A stretch of 64,000 bases of DNA from the NCBI RefSeq assembly GCF_002218065.1, contig NZ_BDUB01000001.1:5179118-5243117 (forward strand), written 5' to 3'. This stretch comes from Nodularia sp. NIES-3585. Lineage in GTDB: Bacteria > Cyanobacteriota > Cyanobacteriia > Cyanobacteriales > Nostocaceae. Shown here in pieces: positions 46,029 to 54,723 of this stretch; within the stretch, counting starts at the first letter, position 1, and each line of letters opens with the position of its first letter. Both the position numbers and the translations under genes were made by a program. Below the pieces are notes generated by a model, which did no database searches, was not told the origin of the DNA, and saw nothing but the letters and a program-made list of their open reading frames with translations.

Positions 46029-46730
46029 CTTTCCGCTAAATAAATCCCCGCAAGGGGACTGAAACTCTGCCCATCTAGCCATTGTTGCTGTGGCTTGCAT
46101 ATTTTTCCGCTAAATAAATCTCCGAAAGGGGACTGAAACAGAAGAGGATAATTAACTTCACTTGTATGTTTTTCCTTTCCGCTAACTAATTCCCGGCAAG
46201 GGGACTGAAACTTGTTAATGTCTTTATGACCAAGATGATATTGGATTTCCTTTCCACTAAATAAATCCCCGCAAGGGGACTGAAACGTTTCCATCTTGAA
46301 TGTCCGTTTGCAGAAAAAATCTGCTTTCCGCTAACTAAATCCCCGAAAGGGGACTGAAACGGTTTTTGCTTGGTGAAATTGTCAGGTACAGATACACTTT
46401 CCGCTAAATAAATCCCCGCAAGGGGACTGAAACTGTCCTTAATTTCTGCTCTAATCTGTTCGTCCCAGCCTTTCCGCTAACTAAATCCCCGCAAGGGGAC
46501 TGAAACAGCAGCATCAATACTGCCTTGCTCTAGCGCCTCTACTTTCCGCTAAATAAATCCCCGCAAGGGGACTGAAACAAACTGAGAATAGGGTCAACTC
46601 GTAGTGATGCAAGTTCGCTTTCCGCTAAGTAAATCCCCGCAAGGGGACTGAAACAAACTGAGAATAGGGTCAACTCGTAGTGATGCAAGTTCGCTTTCCG
46701 CTAAGTAAATCCCCGCAAGGGGACTGAAAC
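46029..46730 (+). CRISPR. CRISPR array, 10 repeats of 37 bp and 9 spacers
   Basis: Ten copies of a 37-bp repeat (start CTTTCCGCTAA, end GGGGACTGAAAC) are separated by nine spacers of 35-39 bp. Repeats start at 46029, 46103, 46175, 46250, 46324, 46397, 46470, 46542, 46618 and 46694. The second and third are the most degenerate (CTCCGAAAGG and TTCCCGGCAAGG). Position 12 is A, C or G in three variant groups. The eighth and ninth spacers (46579-46617 and 46655-46693, 39 bp) are identical. The terminal ACTGAAAC suits an 8-nt crRNA 5' handle with rightward transcription. No cas gene is in the window, so the effector type cannot be assigned. Confidence 0.97.
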
Positions 46731-46931
46731 ATTTTAGATACGAATACTTTTGTGGTAATTAAAATGATCTAACCGCCAAGCCGCCCGCGCGCAGCGATGC
46801 CCGCAAGGGCTGTAGAACGCCAAAAGAAGAAAGAAGTTCATAGGGGCGGGGTTATTTTATTACCAGTATCAACAAATTGCCAAAAAACTGGTAAATTACC
46901 CTATCACCTTAAAAATTTAGTGCCAAGCATT

Positions 46932-48032
46932 ATGAAACGTCGAAAAATTCTTAACACAGGTGCGATCGCCACTGCAACTGCTGTAACATTAGGCTCATGT
47001 GCGCGTACCCAAACCGCCGCTAATGTGCAAACTGGACTACCGAATATTCGGTGGCGAATGGCAACCAGCTGGCCTAAATCTCTAGGGATTTTTAGCGGTG
47101 CAGATATAGTTGCCAAGCGCGTGAGAGAAATGACCAACGGACGTTTTAACATTACACCCTTTGCGGCGGGGGAAGTAGTTCCGGGGTTACAAGTCATGGA
47201 TGCTGTGCAAGCGGGAACAGTGCAATGCGGACACACCGCTGGTTATTATTACATCGGTAAAAACTTAGCTTTAGCCTTTGCTACCTCCGTACCCTTTGGC
47301 TTTAATGCCCAACAGCAAAACTCTTGGCTGTATCATGGTGGGGGACTAGAAGCCATGCAAAAAATTTATAGCGACTTCAATATAATTAACTTTCCGGCTG
47401 GTAACACCGGGGCGCAAATGGGAGGATGGTTTAAAAGAGAAATTAACACTGTTGCCGACCTTCAAGGTTTAAAAATGCGTATTCCCGGAATCGGCGGACA
47501 AGTCATATCTCGCATGGGTGTGAGTGTGCAAGTCTTACCCGGAGGTGAAATTTTCTTAGCACTAGATAGGGGTGCAATTGATGCGGCTGAGTGGGTAGGC
47601 CCTTACGATGACGAAAAACTGGGTTTACAAAAAGCCGCCCAATTTTACTATTATCCAGGCTGGTGGGAACCAGGCCCGACATTAGAAGTCCTAGTTAACC
47701 GTAGTGCTTGGGATAAATTGCCCAAAGAATACCAAGAGATTTTCAAAACAGCGACTCATGAAGCCAACATGAATATGCTAACTGAGTACGATGCCTTAAA
47801 TGGTCAAGCACTTTCAAGATTGGTCGCTGGTGGGACTAAATTAGTTTCCTTTAGCCCAGAAATTATGCAAGCATCACAAAAAGTTTCCTTTGAATTCTTA
47901 GAGGAAAATGCTAGTAAAGACGCAACTTTTAAAGAAGTTTACGAACAATGGAACGGCTTCCGTAAACAAATTTTCGACTGGAATCGTGTCAATGAATTGA
48001 GTTATGCCAATTTTGCTATGTTAAATAGTTAG
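46932..48032 (+). CDS. TRAP transporter solute-binding protein, probable 2-oxoacid (TakP-like) type
   Basis: From the ATG at 46932 ([10 protein letters not shown]) this encodes 366 residues. The N-terminus has a Tat-like RRKILNTG and a lipobox-type cysteine (LGSCARTQ), so it is an exported binding protein that may be lipid-anchored. The mature protein is DctP-family ([68 protein letters not shown]), with the Trp/Tyr-rich stretch of TakP-type binders of 2-oxoacids. A homologous system in Anabaena sp. PCC 7120 transports pyruvate and other monocarboxylate 2-oxoacids. The gene lies just downstream of the CRISPR array and converges with the permease genes. Confidence 0.9.
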   Translation: MKRRKILNTGAIATATAVTLGSCARTQTAANVQTGLPNIRWRMATSWPKSLGIFSGADIVAKRVREMTNGRFNITPFAAGEVVPGLQVMDAVQAGTVQCGHTAGYYYIGKNLALAFATSVPFGFNAQQQNSWLYHGGGLEAMQKIYSDFNIINFPAGNTGAQMGGWFKREINTVADLQGLKMRIPGIGGQVISRMGVSVQVLPGGEIFLALDRGAIDAAEWVGPYDDEKLGLQKAAQFYYYPGWWEPGPTLEVLVNRSAWDKLPKEYQEIFKTATHEANMNMLTEYDALNGQALSRLVAGGTKLVSFSPEIMQASQKVSFEFLEENASKDATFKEVYEQWNGFRKQIFDWNRVNELSYANFAMLNS

Positions 48033-48124
48033 GGACTGGGTAGGGGCGGGTCAAAAGATATCATTAAATATCAACGAGGATATTAATAAACTCGCCCCTA
48101 CTAGAGAATGGGAGGACAAATTTT

Positions 48125-48164
48125 CCAATGACTAATGACCAATGACCAATGACTAATGACCAAT
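48125..48164. repeat. Heptad repeat ACTAATG/ACCAATG (STRR)
   Basis: About five and a half heptads ACTAATG and ACCAATG lie between the two convergent TRAP genes, just 3 bp from the large-permease stop. A similar tract lies at 16831-16867. Confidence 0.85.
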
Positions 48165-48166
48165 CC

Positions 48167-49504
48167 TCATCGTCCCAAATTTGGTAAAAAACTCACAATA
48201 CCGGGGAAAGCGATAATTAAGACCAAAACTAATATTTGCAACAAAATAAACGGGATGACACCGCGATAGATGTCAGATGTGGAGACTTCTGGCGGTGCGA
48301 CACCACGCAGATAAAATAACGCAAAACCAAAGGGAGGGGTAAGGAAAGACGTTTGTAAATTTGCTCCCAAAATTACACCATACCAAACCAAGTCAATGTT
48401 TAATTGTTGGGCTACCGGCACAAATAAAGGGACAACAATAAAGGCAATCTCGAAAAAGTCAATAAAAAAGCCCAGAATAAAAACCGTTGCCATGCTGACA
48501 ATCAAAAAGCCGATTGTACCGCCGGGAAGATTAGCCAGGACATCGAACATAAATTGATCGCCATTTACTCCCCGGAATACTAAACTAAAGGCTGTAGAAC
48601 CCAACAGAATAAACAGCACCATGCTGGTGATTTTTAAAGTGGTATCACAAACCTGACGCAGAGATTCTAAAGTAAGTTTACGGTTTGCAGCAGCCAGTGC
48701 GATCGCGCCAGCACAACCCACAGCCCCCGCCTCTGTTGGCGTAGCAAAGCCAAAAAAGATACTTCCCAAAACCAGTAAAATCAGAATCAACGGCGGTAGC
48801 ATCACCTGAAATATGCGTTTTCCCAAAGCTTTGCCACCAATTTCTCGCACCTCAGCAGGCAAAGCCGGCGCTAAATCTGGCTTTAAAAATGCCACAATCA
48901 GCACATGAAGGGCAAATGCACCCGACATCATCAAACCGGGAATCAGTGAACCGAGAAATAAATCACCCACGGAAATCCCCAACTGATCACCCAATACTAC
49001 TAACACGACACTCGGCGGGATAATTTGCCCCAAAGTACCCGATGCCGCAATTACACCAGTAGCAAATTGTTTGTTATATCCATAGCGCAGCATAATTGGT
49101 AGGGAAATTAAACCCATAGCCACCACGGTTGCAGCTACCACACCAGTAGTTGCTGCTAAAAGCGCCCCCACCAACACCACAGCTAAAGCTAGTCCGCCAC
49201 GTAAGCGTCCCAACACAATCCCCATTGTTTCCAACAAATTCTCAGCTATCCCGGATTTCTCCAGCATTGACCCCATGAAGATAAAGTAAGGGATAGCTAA
49301 CAGAGTGTAATTGGCCATAATGCCAAAAATACGCTGTGGCATAGCAGTCAGAAACACCGGGTCAAATACACCGAGTGATATGCCCACTATGCCAAATAAA
49401 ATTGACACTCCACCCAGAGAAAAAGCAACTGGATATCCCAGCGATAGCAGCACTAACGCCCCCGCAAACATCACTAGTCCCAGCCATTCATAATCCAGTG
49501 TCAT
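48167..49504 (-). CDS. dctM: TRAP transporter large permease subunit (DctM-like)
   Basis: This 445-residue protein is the DctM large subunit, which forms the transport pathway of the Na+-coupled TRAP system. About 12 hydrophobic helices include GATGVVAA-type and GQIIPPSVVLVVLGDQLGISVG segments, and the N-terminal SLGYPVAFSLGGVS is typical. The small-subunit gene overlaps it by 17 bp on the same strand, which suggests translational coupling. The solute-binding protein is encoded convergently beyond its 3' end. Confidence 0.93.
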   Translation of the reverse strand: MTLDYEWLGLVMFAGALVLLSLGYPVAFSLGGVSILFGIVGISLGVFDPVFLTAMPQRIFGIMANYTLLAIPYFIFMGSMLEKSGIAENLLETMGIVLGRLRGGLALAVVLVGALLAATTGVVAATVVAMGLISLPIMLRYGYNKQFATGVIAASGTLGQIIPPSVVLVVLGDQLGISVGDLFLGSLIPGLMMSGAFALHVLIVAFLKPDLAPALPAEVREIGGKALGKRIFQVMLPPLILILLVLGSIFFGFATPTEAGAVGCAGAIALAAANRKLTLESLRQVCDTTLKITSMVLFILLGSTAFSLVFRGVNGDQFMFDVLANLPGGTIGFLIVSMATVFILGFFIDFFEIAFIVVPLFVPVAQQLNIDLVWYGVILGANLQTSFLTPPFGFALFYLRGVAPPEVSTSDIYRGVIPFILLQILVLVLIIAFPGIVSFLPNLGR

Positions 49505-50042
49505 GACTTTCCTCCTGGGGTTCTAGTCTGCCTTGAAGAATTGCCAAGTTTTTGATTACCTGAGAAATTCCCTGGAAAATCAACAACACAAAGGAGACAA
49601 TAATCATGGTTTTGATCGGGTAGCGAGGTAAACCATCAGGATCTGGCGATGTTTCGAGAATTTGCCACGAAGCCAAGACAGTATCCCAGGAAAAAAATAT
49701 CACCATGAGACAGAATGGAATTAGGAATAACACTGTTCCCAACAAATCTGCCAGTGCTTTGCGCCGAGGCGGCCAACTGCTGTAAAACACATCCACCCGG
49801 ACGTGTTCATTGTGCTTTAAGGTGTAGCCCGCACCCAACAAGAAAATTAAATCAAAAATATACCACTGGGCTTCTATGTAAGCGTTAGTAGTTAAATTAA
49901 TGCCAATAAACCGCCCCAGGTATCGTCCTGAAACATTCCATACACCAAGAATGACCATGACTAGCACCAGCCAACTGGTCAATTTGCCAATGCGTTCAGT
50001 ACAGAAATCAATAATTCTGGCTATCCTTAATAGTCTTTCCAA
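49488..50042 (-). CDS. dctQ: TRAP transporter small permease subunit (DctQ-like)
   Basis: This 184-residue protein is the DctQ small subunit with four membrane helices (SWLVLVMVILGVWNVSGRYLG; AQWYIFDLIFLLGAGYTLKHNEHVRVDVFY; LLGTVLFLIPFCLMVIFFSW; YPIKTMIIVSFVLLIFQGISQVIKNLA). The motif KHNEHVRVDVFY is a hallmark of the family. It precedes and overlaps dctM. Confidence 0.92.
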   Translation of the reverse strand: MERLLRIARIIDFCTERIGKLTSWLVLVMVILGVWNVSGRYLGRFIGINLTTNAYIEAQWYIFDLIFLLGAGYTLKHNEHVRVDVFYSSWPPRRKALADLLGTVLFLIPFCLMVIFFSWDTVLASWQILETSPDPDGLPRYPIKTMIIVSFVLLIFQGISQVIKNLAILQGRLEPQEESHDTGL

Positions 50043-50450
50043 CGATTATCTCACCTCTTGAAACTTGGTGTCTTGGTGTCTTAGTGGTTAATCTCAAATC
50101 TTGCACCTAGCCCTAGGGATTGGAATATTGCTAACGCAACGCCAAGGGCGAACACAGCTATACAAACTAATTCCGCCTGCGCGGACTAACAGAAAATCAT
50201 GGTTTTCAACCCACGTAGGTGGGTTTCGCCTGTGTAGCCGCGACTTCTAGTCGCCTGGTACAAGATATGAGTAATCTTATTATTTTTTCGCCACAAAGGC
50301 ACAAACTTACAAAAAAGAGGCGACTGAGATTAAGTAACCTGCTGTTAGGATAGCATCTCGAAGATTTTCCACTCAATTAAATTCCCATTGTCTTCACTCA
50401 AGCGTAGGATGAGAAAATCAAGTTAGATAAATTTTATATTTAATTAAACC
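50043..50450. other. Divergent intergenic region with dispersed hairpins
   Basis: This 408-bp gap between the dctQ start and the cytochrome b gene start has no gene. AACCCAC (50208-50214) pairs with GTGGGTT (50219-50225), and GCGACTTCTAGTCGC at about 50239-50254 is a second hairpin. Both are typical of dispersed cyanobacterial repeats. Confidence 0.45.
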
Positions 50451-51050
50451 ATGGCTTCAAACCTTCCCGCACCCAAAGGAAAATTACCTGTCCAAGCCAT
50501 AGGGGCTAAGATTTTCCACTCTGTGAATATCATTAGTCTGTTTCTCATGCTTACCAGTGGGTTACAAATTTACAATGCTAACCCCGTATTTGGTGGACGT
50601 GCTGGTTTACACATTCCTCCCATATTTACATTAGGCGGTTGGTTAGCGGGAGGTAGACACTGGCACTTTGCGGCTATGTGGTTATTCTCATTAAATCTCC
50701 TGTGGTATGGAATTTATGTTTTAATTACCCGACGCTGGCGACATAGATTTGTTGGTGTTAATGATATCAAAGCATTACAAAAAACTCAAAATTCCCGACG
50801 TTTAAGTTATGCTTGGCATCGCATAATATATACAGCAATTATTCCTATTTTATTGTTAGCATTACTTACAGGTATCGGTATGTATAAACCTGCTCAATTT
50901 CCCTGGATTGTCGATATGTTTGGCGATTGGCAAGCATTACGAATCGTTCATTTTTCATCAGTACCAATGGTAGTCATATTTACAGTTATTCACTCATTAT
51001 TAGGCAGAAAAGCAGGAGGTTCTCAACTTACTGAATCCATGTTTTGGTAA
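50451..51050 (+). CDS. Cytochrome b561/b6-domain membrane protein
   Basis: This 199-residue protein has four predicted membrane helices with histidines placed to bind two haems: IFHSVN (helix 1), RHWHFAAMW (helix 2), WHRIIY (helix 3) and RIVHFSSVP plus VIHSLLG (helix 4). It is like cytochrome b subunits of membrane dehydrogenases of the nickel-hydrogenase or thiosulfate-reductase type. The gene immediately downstream (125 bp) encodes a periplasmic molybdopterin oxidoreductase, so this protein probably passes electrons between it and the quinone pool. Confidence 0.88.
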   Translation: MASNLPAPKGKLPVQAIGAKIFHSVNIISLFLMLTSGLQIYNANPVFGGRAGLHIPPIFTLGGWLAGGRHWHFAAMWLFSLNLLWYGIYVLITRRWRHRFVGVNDIKALQKTQNSRRLSYAWHRIIYTAIIPILLLALLTGIGMYKPAQFPWIVDMFGDWQALRIVHFSSVPMVVIFTVIHSLLGRKAGGSQLTESMFW

Positions 51051-51100
51051 ATTAAGTTAATCAAGATTCTCTCACGTTTTTAGGAACTCATAAGAAACCT

Positions 51101-51135
51101 CACCCCAACCCTCTCCTTAGTAAGGAGAGGGAGCA
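51101..51135. repeat. Palindromic dispersed repeat CCCTCTCCTTA/TAAGGAGAGGG
   Basis: CCCTCTCCTTA (about 51109-51119) faces TAAGGAGAGGG (about 51121-51131) in the gap between the cytochrome b and molybdoenzyme genes. The unit is preceded by CCTCACCCCAAC, a combination seen in many cyanobacterial intergenic regions. Confidence 0.65.
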
Positions 51136-51174
51136 TGAATTTTGTTTCACCTATTTTAGGCACTTAAAAAATCT

Positions 51175-51882
51175 ATGACTTTACATTACATACAGCGTCG
51201 TCAATTTCTGAAAATGTCGGGATTATCTAGCATAAGTTTACTTCTCGGTGGTTGTGGGACACAAGCATTTGAAGATATAGTCGGGCCACTTTCTGAACCA
51301 TTAAATCGCAAAGTTGGACAATTAATATTTCAATCCCAAAAGCCTGTACCAGAGTTTGCACTGAGTCAAGTTAAACCAGAGGAATTGATAGTTAATACCT
51401 TCAGAAATACGCCAATTATTGATGCAGATAAATATCGTTTAATTATTGATGGTGAAGTTAATAATCCTCTTAGCCTCACCTTGGCTGAAATTCAAGCTTT
51501 ACCCCTAACTTCTATGATTATTCGCCATGTTTGTGTGGAAGGTTGGGCGGCTATAGTCCAGTGGGGTGGTGTCTGTCTACGAGAAATTATCGCTCTTGCT
51601 GAACCTCAAGCTAATGTCCAGTTTGCTTATTTTAAATCGGCTGATGGTTATTATGAAAGTTGGGATATAGCTTCGGCTTTACATCCTCAAACTTTGTTAG
51701 CTTATGAGAAAAATGGCGCAGCTTTACCAGTTGATAATGGTGCGCCTTTACGTTTAGCTTCGCCCATTAAACTTGGTTATAAGCAGAGTAAGTGGGTGAC
51801 TAAAATCTCTCTTTTGAGTAGTTTATCACCGTTTAAGGGTTACTGGGAGGATCAGGGTTATGACTGGTTTGCAGGACTTTAG
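51175..51882 (+). CDS. Molybdopterin-dependent oxidoreductase (sulfite oxidase/MsrP-like domain)
   Basis: This 235-residue protein has a Tat motif (RRQFLK at 8-13) and a lipobox-like LLLGGC with Cys27, so it is likely exported folded with its cofactor and possibly lipid-anchored. The oxidoreductase molybdopterin-binding domain follows, with Cys120 (RHVCVEGW) as the expected molybdenum ligand. GAPLRLASPIKLGYKQSKWV near 188-207 is the other family block. The substrate is unknown; relatives are MsrP/YedY (methionine sulfoxide reductase) and sulfite oxidases. It is short and lacks a dimerisation domain. It pairs with the cytochrome b gene upstream, analogous to MsrPQ but with an unrelated membrane partner. 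Confidence 0.88.
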   Translation: MTLHYIQRRQFLKMSGLSSISLLLGGCGTQAFEDIVGPLSEPLNRKVGQLIFQSQKPVPEFALSQVKPEELIVNTFRNTPIIDADKYRLIIDGEVNNPLSLTLAEIQALPLTSMIIRHVCVEGWAAIVQWGGVCLREIIALAEPQANVQFAYFKSADGYYESWDIASALHPQTLLAYEKNGAALPVDNGAPLRLASPIKLGYKQSKWVTKISLLSSLSPFKGYWEDQGYDWFAGL

Positions 51883-51999
51883 ATATTTTTGAAGTATGGC
51901 AGGGGATATGGTGCAAACAGGATATGGAATATGGAAAGGACTAAAGTCCTTACTACGAACTTTTAATTATTGATTTTGTTTTAATTAGGTAATCGAAAA

Positions 52000-53439
52000 A
52001 TGAATTTTTTTGATAAGTTACATGGTAGTATGTTGGGAAATCAAAGCTTACTTTTTGTAGGACTTGACCCCAATCCTGAAATGATGCCAAAGCATTATAA
52101 ATCTCAGGATGTTATCTTTGATTTGGATAATTGGTTACAATTTATTATTACTGAAACGGCTGATTTTGTCTGTGCTTATAAGCCGACTTTGGGATTTTAT
52201 GAAGCTTTGGGAGTTCCGGGTTTAGAACTGCTGCAAAACACTTTAGCTGCTATTCCCAGCCATATTCCGATTATTTTAGATGCTAAACATAGTGATTTGA
52301 ATACCAGTACGGTTTTTGCTCGTGCGGTATTTACAGAATGGAATATAGATGCTATTACTCTCAGTCCTTATACAGGTCAAGATCATGTCGCACCATTTTT
52401 AGTTTACCCTGATAAAGCTGTATTTATTTTATGTTGTACTTCTAATGTCGGTGCAGAAGCTTTACAACAGTATCCGACGAATGAATCCCCTCTTTATTTG
52501 CAAGTAGTTAAGGAGTCAAAGAATTGGGGTACTCCTGAACAATTAGGGTTGGAAGTAGGTACTACAAATCCTGAAGTTTTAGCCCTAATTCGGGCAATTG
52601 CGCCTGAGAGATTAATTATGGCGCGTAGTGTTTGGGCTGAGGGTAGTAATCTGAATGAAATTTTAGCAGCTGGCTTGAGTGCTAATGGTGATGGGTTATT
52701 GATTCCGGTTCCTCAAGATATGTTGAGTCAACCAAAATTGGCTGAAAATATTCAGGTTTTACGCGCAGAAATTAATCAAGCAAAAACTAAAATTGTTGAT
52801 GATGCTTCTACCTGTGCTGTGTGGTTACCTGATGTTAATGTTTTGAATCAGCACCCGCAACAAGATTTGATTTTACAACTTTATGATATTGGTTGTATTA
52901 TGTTTGGCAGCTTTGTGCAAGCATCGGGAGCGACTTTTCCTTATTACATTGATTTACGCAAAATTATTTCTAATCCCCAAGTTTTTAATCAAGTTCTTAG
53001 TGCTTATGAGGAGATTTTGAATTCTCTGAATTTTGATAGGTTAGCGGGTATTCCCTACGGTTCTTTACCAACTGCTACTGGTTTATCTTTGCGTCTCCAT
53101 TGTCCGATGATTTATCCCCGCAAAGAAGTAAAAGCACACGGAACTCGGAGGTTAATTGAGGGTAATTTTGCTCCTGGTGAAACGGTGGTAGTGGTTGATG
53201 ATATTCTGATCACTGGTAAAAGTGTGATGGAAGGTGCTGAGAAGTTGAAGTCAGCAGGGTTGAATATTCAGGATATTGTGGTGTTGATTGATCATGAAAA
53301 TGGTGTGAAAGCGAGATTGCTAGAAAATGGTTATCGAGGTCATTCTGTTTTTACGCTTTCGGAAATTACAGAAACACTTTATCAGGTAGGTAGAATTAGT
53401 CAGGAGCAATTTTTAGCTTTTAAAGCAAGTGAAGGTTAG
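52000..53439 (+). CDS. pyrFE: Fused orotidine-5'-phosphate decarboxylase / orotate phosphoribosyltransferase
   Basis: This 479-residue fusion carries out the last two steps of UMP synthesis. Residues 1 to about 270 are a type 2 OMP decarboxylase, with FVGLDPNPEMMPKH at the N-terminus and the catalytic ILDAKHSDL motif (Asp94, Lys96, Asp99). Residues from about 290 are an orotate phosphoribosyltransferase with the PRPP motif VVVVDDILITGKS near 391-403. The order decarboxylase-transferase is the reverse of the animal UMP synthase and is known from cyanobacteria and kinetoplastids. The gene lies 4 kb upstream of a dihydroorotase homologue but does not share an operon with it. Confidence 0.95.
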   Translation: MNFFDKLHGSMLGNQSLLFVGLDPNPEMMPKHYKSQDVIFDLDNWLQFIITETADFVCAYKPTLGFYEALGVPGLELLQNTLAAIPSHIPIILDAKHSDLNTSTVFARAVFTEWNIDAITLSPYTGQDHVAPFLVYPDKAVFILCCTSNVGAEALQQYPTNESPLYLQVVKESKNWGTPEQLGLEVGTTNPEVLALIRAIAPERLIMARSVWAEGSNLNEILAAGLSANGDGLLIPVPQDMLSQPKLAENIQVLRAEINQAKTKIVDDASTCAVWLPDVNVLNQHPQQDLILQLYDIGCIMFGSFVQASGATFPYYIDLRKIISNPQVFNQVLSAYEEILNSLNFDRLAGIPYGSLPTATGLSLRLHCPMIYPRKEVKAHGTRRLIEGNFAPGETVVVVDDILITGKSVMEGAEKLKSAGLNIQDIVVLIDHENGVKARLLENGYRGHSVFTLSEITETLYQVGRISQEQFLAFKASEG

Positions 53440-53545
53440 CTTTCTATAGCTGAGTGCTGAGTAGAAACTAAGTAGGGGATCTGAATCTCTCGGTGGAAAG
53501 CAAATAAGATACTAAGTTTATTTATCATATAGCGTTCCTATTTTA

Positions 53546-53628
53546 GTACAAAAACCCCACCCCCAACCCCCTCCGGTGCAAGCCAGGAGGGGGCTATGAT
53601 ATACCTTATATGATTAGGAAAGGCTATA
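53546..53628. repeat. 80-bp dispersed repeat, copy 1
   Basis: About 80 bp beginning GTACAAAAACCCCACC and containing CCCCCTCCGGTGCAAGC, then GAGGGGGCTATGAT and ACCTTATATGATTAGG, lies directly before the AI-2E-type gene. It closely matches 56993-57076. The CCCCCTC and GAGGGGG segments pair as a hairpin. Confidence 0.8.
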
Positions 53629-53634
53629 TTATTT

Positions 53635-54723
53635 ATGTCTATTGCACTGAAAGAATTGCTTAAATGGTTAATATTAACCTTGCTATTTCCTCTAGTATTT
53701 CTCAACTTTTGGCTAATATTTCTGTTTTTAAAGTCTTTTCAAGCCCTGGTGACAATTTTTATCTTGGCTACTCTGCTGGCTTTTGTTTTAAATTACCCTG
53801 TGGCGTTTTTCCAAAAAGCTGGTGTTAAACGGAACTATGCGATCGCCTTAGTATTGATATCTGCTTTGGTAATTTTCGCCGTCTTGGGTCTAACTTTGTT
53901 ACCCATCATCTTACCACAACTTAATGAAATAGCAAAATTACTGCCCCAATGGATTGATGCCAGTGACGAAAAAATCCAACTACTCGATAATTGGGCTATT
54001 AGCCACGGATTAAAAATTAACTTTAGTCAGATTATTAGCGAGTTTACAGAGCGTTTACCCGATGAATTGGAGAATCTCACTGATAAACTTTTCAGTATTG
54101 TTGTAGAAACGATTGATAGTGTTTCTGATATTTTAATTACAGTCGTATTAACTTTTTATATTCTCTTAGATGGGCCAAGAATCTGGGCAGGAATATTTAA
54201 AAAATTGCCTTGGACTTTTACTGAAAAAATACAGCGATCGCTTCAGCAAAATTTTCAAAATTACTTGCTGGGTCAGGTAACTTTGGCATCAATGATGGGA
54301 TTTTTACTCACAGCTATATTTTTAGTGTTTCAAGTTGAGTTTGGGTTAATATTTGGCTTGGGAGTGGGCATATTCAGCTTAATTCCCTTTGGTGATATTG
54401 CTAGTATCAGTGTAATTACTTTAATCATAGCATCACACAATTTTTGGTTGGCAGTCAAAGTTTTAGTTGTAGCTGTGGTCACTGACCAGTTAATTGACCA
54501 AGCGATCGCACCTCGGCTTTTAGGTAGATTTACAGGACTGCGGCCAATATGGGTGTTGGTTGCTTTGTTGCTAGGAACCTCTATTGGCGGATTATTGGGA
54601 TTATTAATTGCTGTACCCATCGCTGGATTTATCAAAGATGCTTTAGATGGCTTTCCTCAGTCTGAAGATGTTGCAGGTGCAGAAATACCAGAGATGTTAA
54701 AACAGGAATCAAACTGTTCTTAG
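53635..54723 (+). CDS. AI-2E/PerM family transporter
   Basis: This 362-residue membrane protein belongs to the AI-2E (PerM/YhhQ-like, DUF20) family. It has about eight helices, with a large central hydrophilic stretch near residues 90-155 containing LLPIILPQLNEIAKLLPQWIDASDEKIQLLDNW. The characteristic TDQLIDQAIAPRLLGRFTGLRPIWVLVALLLGTSIGGLLGLLIAVP motif is near the C-terminus. Some members export the signalling molecule AI-2 and others exchange Na+ or Li+ for H+, so the substrate is undetermined. It overlaps the convergent DUF4174 gene by four bases. Confidence 0.9.
   Translation: MSIALKELLKWLILTLLFPLVFLNFWLIFLFLKSFQALVTIFILATLLAFVLNYPVAFFQKAGVKRNYAIALVLISALVIFAVLGLTLLPIILPQLNEIAKLLPQWIDASDEKIQLLDNWAISHGLKINFSQIISEFTERLPDELENLTDKLFSIVVETIDSVSDILITVVLTFYILLDGPRIWAGIFKKLPWTFTEKIQRSLQQNFQNYLLGQVTLASMMGFLLTAIFLVFQVEFGLIFGLGVGIFSLIPFGDIASISVITLIIASHNFWLAVKVLVVAVVTDQLIDQAIAPRLLGRFTGLRPIWVLVALLLGTSIGGLLGLLIAVPIAGFIKDALDGFPQSEDVAGAEIPEMLKQESNCS

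Noticed and set aside
46007-46294. 95-codon minus-strand frame
   Set aside because: It runs across CRISPR repeats and spacers; the repeated FQSP...SGK peptide pattern is the translated CRISPR repeat.
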